Positions 8,264-14,092 of a DNA stretch of 23,622 nucleotides are shown here, piece after piece. This stretch comes from Candidatus Beckwithbacteria bacterium CG23_combo_of_CG06-09_8_20_14_all_47_9 (GTDB lineage Bacteria; Patescibacteriota; Microgenomatia; UBA1400; CG1-02-47-37). Location of the stretch: positions 4,948 through 28,569 of the forward strand of contig PCSQ01000046.1 in assembly GCA_002772455.1 (NCBI GenBank), given 5' to 3'. Numbering within the stretch: the stretch's first letter is position 1; each line of letters begins with the position of its first letter. The notes beneath the pieces were generated by a model that saw only the letters and a list, made by a program, of their open reading frames with translations, was not told the origin of the DNA and searched no databases. The translations under genes and the position numbers were made by a program.

Positions 8264-8293
8264 ACCTTATGGCACTAGCGGTAGTGCCGTCAA
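8264..8293 (-). promoter_or_regulatory. Possible nrdR operon promoter
   Basis: On the minus strand TTGACG (8288-8293) could be a -35 and TAAGGT (8264-8269) a weak -10, 18 bp apart. NrdR box 2 would fill the spacer and box 1 would cover +1 to the ATG. An alternative -35, TTGATA (8317-8322), also exists further upstream, so the choice is uncertain. Confidence 0.35.
8272..8287 (-). promoter_or_regulatory. NrdR box 2 (distal)
   Basis: The 16-mer GCACTAGCGGTAGTGC is the core of a perfect 7-bp inverted repeat (GGCACTA / TAGTGCC, 8271-8288). It starts 32 bp from box 1, about three helical turns, which is the characteristic spacing of paired NrdR boxes. The centre is GC rather than AT, so the match is in the arms. 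Confidence 0.65.
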
Positions 8294-8356
8294 CTATCAA
8301 CTTATACTACAAACTGTATCAAGAATTTAAACCACTCTGTTAAACCAAAAAATGGC

Positions 8357-9961
8357 CTAACCCCTCCCCCGGCTGGCAGTAAAAATCTTTACCGGTTGCA
8401 GTGATTTTGTGTTCGTAATTAAGAAAAAAGCGATCACTATGAACCAAGCCACCGCTTCGTTATTATCATCAAAATAAATTTGCCCAACTGGAATTTCTTT
8501 TTCATTTAACGGCTCCAGGTTAATTTTCAATTCCGGAATTTCCCGAATTGATTGTTTTCGCGGCAACACGATGTCGTTGTGCAACTGTGACACTGTGGCA
8601 CTTCGTCGTGACACTATGATATTTTGTACCCGTGTCGCTGCGGTCCTGCCGGCAATTATCCGGTCGCCCCGATCCTCTATCGCTTTCTCTTGTTCAACCA
8701 CTTCAACCACTGATGTTTCCCCTCTCGCTCTCATCATTTTTGGACTCCGATCGTCGCCTAAAAATGATGTCCCTATGTTAGCTACTTCAAGTACTCTACT
8801 TGAAGTCTTATTACTTTTATCATTCTTACCTACGAGGAGTCTCCTCGTAGGTTGTTCGCGCTTGGAAATTTTTACAGTTTCCTGTTTTGGCCTGACTATT
8901 TGCTTTTCAGTTTTAAAAACTGTCCTTGAAAGTTCACCAAATATAACCACTTCATTAACTGCCTGCTCCTGTTGTCCTTTAAGGTCCGACCTTGAAACCC
9001 CTTGAATTAATGCCGGCTCTAACTCACCTGCAGGGTCCAACCTTGCAGGCTTTTCCAATATAGCCATACTCGGCACAACGGTTTCCATTACAACCAAGTT
9101 CTGCCTTGCCGACGTAATTTCGTCCATCTCATTCACAGTTTGCCTCAGCTGTTCAGTAAAATCCGCTGCCTGATTTGCTAATAGCTGCCACCAAAAACTT
9201 GAAGACTCAACAGAAACCACCCGATCTGAAACATCCAACCCTCGACTAATATTTAAATTGGGAGCAACTGTTAACTGTGGCCAAATCGGAATTAAAAGCT
9301 GTGCTATTTGCGGCTCACTTAACGAAGCCTGCTCCGGGATCATCGATTCAATCATCATCTCCGGTAAATCATTATCAAAATCAATTTTGTCGCCCACTAC
9401 AATCCAACCAGAAATATCATCATCCAGACTCAAATCTCCCCTGCCATTACTGGCCAAGTTAATAAACTTACTAATTTGATCAATATCATTAAATGGCAAT
9501 AAATGAGATTGATGTATTAAAACTCCATTAACATTTACTATCTGTTGCAAAGACACGCCTTTGTTTGGATCCGGATCTTTTTTTGATAAATAGGTAATTG
9601 CCTGCTCTGGTTTTAAATTCTTGGCACGGTCTTGAACAACTGCTTGAACTTGTTCGTCTTTTTTGGCCTGAGCTATCCATTCCGGAAGGGCTCCTTGAAA
9701 CCCTAACATTAAAGTAAAACGCCTTAAATGGTCAGCGACCGGCATCGAATCACCCTGCCAATACATTTGATCACCTTTATACTCATAAATTGCTACTTGA
9801 TCAAACCTAGCCTGTTTCGGTGCAAATCGCTCTTTAATATTAGTGTATAAATTTATCGCTTCGTTTTTAGTGGCAGTAATGCCTTCACCAAAAGATTTAT
9901 TAAATCCTTTTTCAATTATTCCAAAACTCAATCTAGGGTTGAAAACACATTTTTCTGCCAT
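8357..9961 (-). CDS. Unknown protein with disordered region and C-terminal membrane helix
   Basis: 534 residues from the ATG at 9961, chosen because GGAAGG lies seven bases upstream; an ATG at 9997 in the same frame is less well supported. I do not recognise the family. Residues about 1-300 look folded, with conserved-looking segments such as DMYWQG-like (GDQMYWQGDSM) and DLSLDDDISGWIVVGDKID. Residues about 310-490 are Arg/Lys/Glu/Ser-rich and look disordered. A single hydrophobic helix (AVAWFIVIAFFLIT) near residues 502-516 is followed by a basic tail, so it may be tail-anchored. The DNA for the disordered part contains at least six short perfect or near-perfect hairpins (8732-9049). Confidence 0.75.
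   Translation of the reverse strand: MAEKCVFNPRLSFGIIEKGFNKSFGEGITATKNEAINLYTNIKERFAPKQARFDQVAIYEYKGDQMYWQGDSMPVADHLRRFTLMLGFQGALPEWIAQAKKDEQVQAVVQDRAKNLKPEQAITYLSKKDPDPNKGVSLQQIVNVNGVLIHQSHLLPFNDIDQISKFINLASNGRGDLSLDDDISGWIVVGDKIDFDNDLPEMMIESMIPEQASLSEPQIAQLLIPIWPQLTVAPNLNISRGLDVSDRVVSVESSSFWWQLLANQAADFTEQLRQTVNEMDEITSARQNLVVMETVVPSMAILEKPARLDPAGELEPALIQGVSRSDLKGQQEQAVNEVVIFGELSRTVFKTEKQIVRPKQETVKISKREQPTRRLLVGKNDKSNKTSSRVLEVANIGTSFLGDDRSPKMMRARGETSVVEVVEQEKAIEDRGDRIIAGRTAATRVQNIIVSRRSATVSQLHNDIVLPRKQSIREIPELKINLEPLNEKEIPVGQIYFDDNNEAVAWFIVIAFFLITNTKSLQPVKIFTASRGRG
8732..9049. repeat. Cluster of short in-frame palindromes
   Basis: Within the coding sequence of the unknown 534-residue protein I count these inverted repeats: 10-bp arms at 8732-8741 and 8760-8769; 10-bp arms at 8784-8793 and 8797-8806 (3-nt loop); 11-bp arms at 8828-8838 and 8842-8852 (3-nt loop); 7-bp arms at 8908-8914 and 8916-8922; 6-bp arms at 8981-8986 and 8988-8993; and 9-bp arms with one G-T pair at 9027-9035 and 9041-9049. 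The last two share a GGTCC-ACCTTG core. Such a density is not expected by chance in about 320 bp and resembles inserted mini palindromic elements. Confidence 0.75.
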
Positions 9962-9990
9962 AAAAAAACCTTCCCCGAAAAAAGGAAGGT
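9962..9990 (-). terminator. Hairpin plus U-run overlapping a ribosome binding site
   Basis: Read on the minus strand, ACCTTCC (9990-9984), a 9-nt loop, GGAAGGT (9974-9968), then six T (9967-9962) run directly into the ATG at 9961. This has the form of an intrinsic terminator for the upstream 10070-11898 operon. The downstream arm GGAAGG is also the Shine-Dalgarno of the next gene, so the stem could hide it. Confidence 0.55.
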
Positions 9991-10025
9991 AAATCAAGTC
10001 TACTTCCTCCTGCTCGGGAGCCTCT

Positions 10026-10036
10026 GACGTGACGTC
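10026..10036. repeat. GACGTCACGTC element, copy 1
   Basis: The 11-mer GACGTGACGTC (complement of GACGTCACGTC) sits in the 72-bp gap after the DUF6580 gene, in an imperfect palindrome flanked by CTCCCGA-type repeats. The same core is the centre of the perfect hairpin at 22376-22402, so these are probably two members of one dispersed element. Confidence 0.45.
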
Positions 10037-10069
10037 GGGAGATTAACTCTAAGACACGGTCCTCTGGCT

Positions 10070-10597
10070 TTACAGTTGCGGCACAGCTCCGGAATCAAAC
10101 CGGATTCCCCTTTTTGTCTTAAAGGCAATTATTATTTCAATTAAATAAACACTAACGGTTAAGAATAACATACTGGTAACCGCGTGCAAGCGCAAAAATG
10201 GCAGACCCATGGTATACGAACGCATTAATCCGGCTAAAGTGTGCGGGTATAATCCGCCGATTAGCCAAACGCCGAGGTTGGTATAGAAATAAAAAAATAA
10301 GGCTCCGGCCAAACCGTAACCCCCGGCTACCAGCGGCCGCCGCCGGACCAAGCCGCCGCCAAAAGCAATTAAAGCAAACGCGCTCCAGGTAAAAATCATA
10401 ATCAAACTGTTACCCAAAACCAAATCGGAAATTATCAAAGAAACCAGGGCCACCCCGAGACCCCAGCTTCTTCCCAAATAAAGAGCGGCCAGAACGCCCG
10501 CGGTCATAATTAACTCCACGTTCGGCCCTAGGTCCCACCACAACCGTTCGGCCACCGCCATAAAAATCAATAATAAACTAAGGCTTAACCGCTTCAT
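10070..10597 (-). CDS. DUF6580-type membrane transport protein (S-component-like)
   Basis: 175 residues from the ATG at 10597, chosen because a hydrophobic N-terminus (MKRLSLSLLLIFMAVAER) follows at once; the longer frame to 10741 only shadows the upstream gene. There are about five membrane segments. Motifs typical of the DUF6580 putative-transporter family, recalled and not searched, are PNVELIMTAGVLAALYLGR, ISDLVLGN, FTWSAFALI and TNLGVWLIGGLYPHTLAG. The shape and size match substrate-binding S components of ECF vitamin transporters; no energising EcfA/EcfT is in the window. It overlaps the upstream DUF4430 gene by 20 bp, so the two are coupled. With three B12-dependent reductases nearby, cobalamin is the leading substrate candidate, by inference. 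Confidence 0.75.
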   Translation of the reverse strand: MKRLSLSLLLIFMAVAERLWWDLGPNVELIMTAGVLAALYLGRSWGLGVALVSLIISDLVLGNSLIMIFTWSAFALIAFGGGLVRRRPLVAGGYGLAGALFFYFYTNLGVWLIGGLYPHTLAGLMRSYTMGLPFLRLHAVTSMLFLTVSVYLIEIIIAFKTKRGIRFDSGAVPQL

Positions 10598-11312
10598 ATT
10601 TCCACTCGACTTTATCGCCGGAGACAAGTTTAAATTTATCCGCTGCCTTATCCCCCGCCCCGCCGTTAACATAATAAATCCAGGCCATGTCTTTACTGTT
10701 GGCCGTGCCGCCGATCGACACCACCAGTTTGCCAAAATCATAATCTTTGATTAACAACTCCCAATTATTAGCTTTCGCCGCTTTTTCCAAAACGGCATAA
10801 ACAGTCGTCGCCTCGGTCACGCTAAAGCTGGCTTCGATGACGGACTTGACCGGCAGCTGGCTGTTGGCCGCCTCCAACTTCATTGTCATCTCTCCCACTA
10901 AATTAGTGTAACTGCCGGTTTTTTCTTTAAGAATCGCTAAAACTTCCAAGTGTTTTTTGACGGCCTTGTCCAACTTGTTTTTATCGGCAAAACTATCCCG
11001 GAGCTGAACCGCCTGCTCTAAATATTTTTCCCCTTTAGTTAAAGTCGACACTCCCAAGGGCACTTTATTACCGTCGATCAGGGCCCAAGCCGCCCCCAAA
11101 CGTTTGTCCGCATACAGTAATAGTTTTTCCGCCTTGGCAGTTTTTCCGGTAGTAACTAATAGTCCGGCCCGATCGCGCACCATTTTTAGCCAATAAAGCG
11201 GGTGGTCAGGCAGAATCCCCGGATAAGGCAGATAATAATCAACTCCTTGAGCAACTACTTTTCCGCCCAAAACTAAACCTAATAATAAACCCAGAAATAT
11301 TTTTTTAAACAT
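10578..11312 (-). CDS. Secreted DUF5667-DUF4430 protein, candidate cobalamin binder
   Basis: 244 residues. A signal peptide (about 1-21, MFKKIFLGLLLGLVLGG) is followed by a DUF5667-type helical domain (about 26-135, starting YYLPYPGILPDHPLYWLK) and a C-terminal DUF4430-type domain (about 163-240). Its hallmark end is AWIYYVNGGAGDKAADKF then VSGDKVEWKYE. DUF4430 is related to the C-terminal beta domain of transcobalamin and intrinsic factor, which closes over the vitamin. The start has GGGAGG six bases upstream and overlaps the kinase stop by 8 bp. No lipobox Cys or second membrane helix is seen, so how it is held at the cell surface is unclear. A role in capturing corrinoid for the adjacent membrane protein is inferred from domain and context. 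Confidence 0.8.
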   Translation of the reverse strand: MFKKIFLGLLLGLVLGGKVVAQGVDYYLPYPGILPDHPLYWLKMVRDRAGLLVTTGKTAKAEKLLLYADKRLGAAWALIDGNKVPLGVSTLTKGEKYLEQAVQLRDSFADKNKLDKAVKKHLEVLAILKEKTGSYTNLVGEMTMKLEAANSQLPVKSVIEASFSVTEATTVYAVLEKAAKANNWELLIKDYDFGKLVVSIGGTANSKDMAWIYYVNGGAGDKAADKFKLVSGDKVEWKYEAVKP

Positions 11313-11898
11313 TCTCCCTCCCTAATTTTTGCAAAACTAAATTTAAAGTCTCCTCGCGGTCATACGAATAAGTATCGATGACCAAATCATAAAGGTCGAA
11401 CGAGTAAAAATCAATTTCATCCTGACCCACCCATTCACGCCACTCTTTTTGGTACATTCTGGTCCACTTGCCTAAATTTTTTTGTTCCCGCTCAAAAATG
11501 TGATCTTTGGCTTTAGCTACCGAAACATTGTCCCGATTAACAATCCTGTCCACCCGAACGGCATCATTACTGCAGCTCATTAGTACTTTTAAAACCCCGT
11601 CCACTCTTTGGGCAAGAAATCCGGAAAGCCAAGAATCAATCACCAAATCACTATCTTTGATTAGCCGGTCCCGGATACTATAATCCACTTGTCGATCATA
11701 ATCATCGGAATAGACCGTGGCCGGATGATGCATTTTATTATTCTTATCAAACAAGCCTTGTTTAATCGCATACGCCCGCATAAAATCGCCGCCGGAAAAA
11801 TATTCCCAGCCCAGTCTTTTAGCCAAATTAATTCCCAGTGTCGACGACCCGACCCCGGGCAAACCGGCAATAGTCACATTTCTAAATTTTTTGCTCAT
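11305..11898 (-). CDS. Cytidylate-kinase-like P-loop protein
   Basis: 197 residues, with the layout of small NMP kinases: a P-loop at 12-20 (GLPGVGSST), then RLGWEYFSGGDFMR as in CMP-kinase-like proteins, SDLVIDSWLSG (middle strand), and a lid with NRDNVSVAKAKDHIFEREQKN. The P-loop Lys of GxGKS/T is replaced by Ser, as in some cytidylate-kinase-like proteins, so activity cannot be assumed. First gene of the operon with the DUF4430 and DUF6580 genes. CMP/dCMP phosphorylation would link it to nucleotide reduction; a corrinoid-related role is possible but unsupported. It starts 18 bp from a divergent PBP gene. Confidence 0.75.
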   Translation of the reverse strand: MSKKFRNVTIAGLPGVGSSTLGINLAKRLGWEYFSGGDFMRAYAIKQGLFDKNNKMHHPATVYSDDYDRQVDYSIRDRLIKDSDLVIDSWLSGFLAQRVDGVLKVLMSCSNDAVRVDRIVNRDNVSVAKAKDHIFEREQKNLGKWTRMYQKEWREWVGQDEIDFYSFDLYDLVIDTYSYDREETLNLVLQKLGRENV

Positions 11899-11916
11899 GT
11901 CTGCTAGAATAATACC
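11899..11916. promoter_or_regulatory. Overlapping divergent extended -10 promoters
   Basis: The whole 18-bp gap between two divergent start codons. On the plus strand TGC-TAGAAT (11902-11910) puts +1 at 11917, the A of the PBP ATG. On the minus strand TGG-TATTAT (-10 at 11909-11914) puts +1 at about 11902, four bases before the kinase ATG. The two -10 boxes share two bases, so polymerase could occupy only one direction at a time. There is no room for a Shine-Dalgarno on the plus side. Confidence 0.65.
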
Positions 11917-14076
11917 ATGAAAAAACGCAGTTTGTATCTTCTAATCGCGGCCGGTTTAATCTGCCTTTACGGCATAATCACAATTTTTGCCGGACTGCCG
12001 TCACCCGGCAAATTGGGTTCCGACCAATTTCCCGTCTCTACTAAAATCATGGATAGAAACGGCCGGCTGCTCTACGAAATTTATACCGACCAAAACCGGA
12101 CACCGGTTAAATTGAACGATCTGCCCGACTATATTAAACAAGCCACCATCGCCATTGAAGACAAAAATTTCTATAAACACCACGGCTTTGCCTGGGAGGG
12201 TATCACCCGGGCAATCTTAAACACGGTTTTCAGGCAAAAACTTCAGGGCGGTTCGACCATCACCCAGCAGTTAGTCAAAACCACTCTTCTGTCTCCGGAA
12301 CGGACCATCCGCCGCAAAATCCGCGAGGCCTTGCTGGCCTTTGCCATCGAAATCCGCTACCGCAAAGACGAAATCATGGAAATGTATTTAAACCACGTGC
12401 CCTACGGCGGCACGGCTTACGGCATCGAACAAGCCGCCCAAACATATTTTGCCAAAAAGGCCCAAGACTTGAGCTTGGCCGAAACCGCCCTGCTGGCTGG
12501 CCTGCCGCAGGCACCGACGCGCTACTCACCGTTCGGGACCAATCCCGAAGCGGCCGAAAACCGGCAAAAACAAGTCTTAACCCGCATGCTCGAGGATAAA
12601 TATATTAATCAGGAACAATACCAGCAAGCTGTGGACGAAGCTTTGACTTTTGCCCCGCAAACCAACAATCTCCAAGCCCCCCATTTTTCTTTATACATTA
12701 AAGAACTGCTGGTGGAAAAATACGGCGAGCCTCTGGTTGAAAAAGGGGGATTAAGGATAACTACTTCGCTCGATCTTGATCTGCAAAACTTTGCCCAGAA
12801 CGCGGTGGCCACCGAAGTGGCCAAATTAAACAAAGCTAATGTCGGTAACGGCGCCGCGTTAATTACCCAGCCCCGGACCGGCGAAATCCTGGCCATGATC
12901 GGTTCCAAAGATTACTTTGATTTGGAAATCGACGGCAACGTCAACGTCACCACCCGCCTGCGCCAGCCGGGCTCGTCGATTAAACCGATTAACTACGCCG
13001 CCGGTTTAGGCAATGGTGCCAATCCCGCTACCATGTTCCTCGATATCCCTACCTGTTTTCAGGTCTCCGGTCAAAACCGGTATTGCCCGAGAAATTATGA
13101 CGGCAAATTCCACGGCCCGGTGCAAATGCGTTTTGCCCTGGGAAACTCGTTTAATATTCCCGCGGTTAAAATGCTGGCGGCTAACGGCGTGGAAACCATG
13201 ATCGCGACCGCTTCAGCCATGGGTATTTCCACCTACACCGATCCATCCCGCTACGGCTTATCCTTAACTCTGGGCGGCGGCGAAGTTTATATGACGGATA
13301 TGGCTGTCGCCTTCGGAGTTTTTGCCAACGCCGGGCTCAAAATTGAACTGACCCCGATTCTTAAAGTCGAAACCTACCAGGGTAAGGTTCTTGAAACCGT
13401 CAACTTCGATGCCGATTTACCGGCCGGAGAAAAAGTCTTAAGCCCGGAGATTGCTTATTTAATTTCCCACATACTTTTAGACAACAACGCCCGCTCGCAA
13501 ATGTTTGGCACCAGTTCCCAGCTGGTTATCCCCGGCCACGCGGTTTCGGTCAAAACCGGCACCACCGATGACTTGCGGGACAACTGGACGATCGGCTATA
13601 CCCCGTCATTTCTAGCCGTTACCTGGATCGGCAATAATAATAACCAGCCCATGTCCCCCTGGCTGGTCTCCGGCGTTTCCGGCGCGGCGCCGATTTGGCA
13701 TAAAATTATGGTTGAAGTCCTAAAAGACCAGCCGGATGAATGGCCAAAAAAACCGGAAACCGTGGTCGGCCTGGAAGTCTGCTCCTTAACCGGTTTCCGC
13801 CCCCACCCCGAACACCCCTGTGAAGCCAAACGGTTCGAATATTTTATTAAAGGCCAGGAACCCAAAGAAGAACCCAACTTAAAACAGTTCATCACTATCG
13901 ACAAAACTACCGGCCTGCCGCCGCCGCCCAAAGCTTCACCTTTGCCGGAAAACTTAGAAAGCCAGGAGCATTTAGTTTTATCCGATCCGGTGCAAAAAGA
14001 TTATTGCCTAGATTGCCCCCGGCCGCTAAACGAAAAAGGCGAACCCCAGGAACCGGCGTATTTTCTTTTCTTATAG
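11917..14076 (+). CDS. Class A penicillin-binding protein (glycosyltransferase-transpeptidase)
   Basis: 719 residues; builds and cross-links peptidoglycan outside the membrane. An N-terminal membrane helix (about 6-27) precedes the GT51 glycosyltransferase, with catalytic Glu 81 in IAIEDKNFYKHHG, GGSTITQQLVK (111-121) and RKDEIMEMYLNHVPYGG. The transpeptidase follows, with Ser 353 and Lys 356 (GSSIK), SFN at 411-413 and KTGT at 546-549. The tail has paired Cys and Pro-rich stretches. All catalytic motifs are present. It is followed after 15 bp by a paralogue with its own TATAAT box. The transcript is predicted leaderless. Confidence 0.96.
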   Translation: MKKRSLYLLIAAGLICLYGIITIFAGLPSPGKLGSDQFPVSTKIMDRNGRLLYEIYTDQNRTPVKLNDLPDYIKQATIAIEDKNFYKHHGFAWEGITRAILNTVFRQKLQGGSTITQQLVKTTLLSPERTIRRKIREALLAFAIEIRYRKDEIMEMYLNHVPYGGTAYGIEQAAQTYFAKKAQDLSLAETALLAGLPQAPTRYSPFGTNPEAAENRQKQVLTRMLEDKYINQEQYQQAVDEALTFAPQTNNLQAPHFSLYIKELLVEKYGEPLVEKGGLRITTSLDLDLQNFAQNAVATEVAKLNKANVGNGAALITQPRTGEILAMIGSKDYFDLEIDGNVNVTTRLRQPGSSIKPINYAAGLGNGANPATMFLDIPTCFQVSGQNRYCPRNYDGKFHGPVQMRFALGNSFNIPAVKMLAANGVETMIATASAMGISTYTDPSRYGLSLTLGGGEVYMTDMAVAFGVFANAGLKIELTPILKVETYQGKVLETVNFDADLPAGEKVLSPEIAYLISHILLDNNARSQMFGTSSQLVIPGHAVSVKTGTTDDLRDNWTIGYTPSFLAVTWIGNNNNQPMSPWLVSGVSGAAPIWHKIMVEVLKDQPDEWPKKPETVVGLEVCSLTGFRPHPEHPCEAKRFEYFIKGQEPKEEPNLKQFITIDKTTGLPPPPKASPLPENLESQEHLVLSDPVQKDYCLDCPRPLNEKGEPQEPAYFLFL

Positions 14077-14078
14077 GG

Positions 14079-14092
14079 TATAATACCCCTCA
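14079..14092 (+). promoter_or_regulatory. TATAAT box placing +1 at the ATG
   Basis: A perfect TATAAT (14079-14084) begins 3 bp after the stop of the first PBP gene and lies 7 bp before the second ATG at 14092, so +1 is predicted at 14091-14092. No Shine-Dalgarno fits between. The -35 region is weak. Confidence 0.65.

Noticed and set aside
8271..8288. Rho-independent terminator after the 534-residue gene
   Set aside because: The 7-bp stem has no following T-run, and its arms and 32-bp spacing fit an NrdR box better.
8571..9005. 144-codon plus-strand frame opposite the unknown 534-residue gene
   Set aside because: Low-complexity Ser/Thr/Leu product without a start signal. The minus-strand gene has a good Shine-Dalgarno and a sensible membrane helix, so I kept that one.
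8732..9049. CRISPR-like array
   Set aside because: The hairpins differ in sequence and spacing and lie in an open frame; there are no identical repeats or cas genes.
9962..10069. Cobalamin riboswitch for the uptake-like or nrdJ genes
   Set aside because: The available leaders (here, 8237-8356, and 11899-11916) are too short and I see no B12-box-like conserved core.
10598..10741. N-terminal extension of the DUF6580 protein to the ATG at 10741
   Set aside because: The extra 48 residues only translate the DUF4430 coding region in another frame; the hydrophobic start at 10597 is the natural one.
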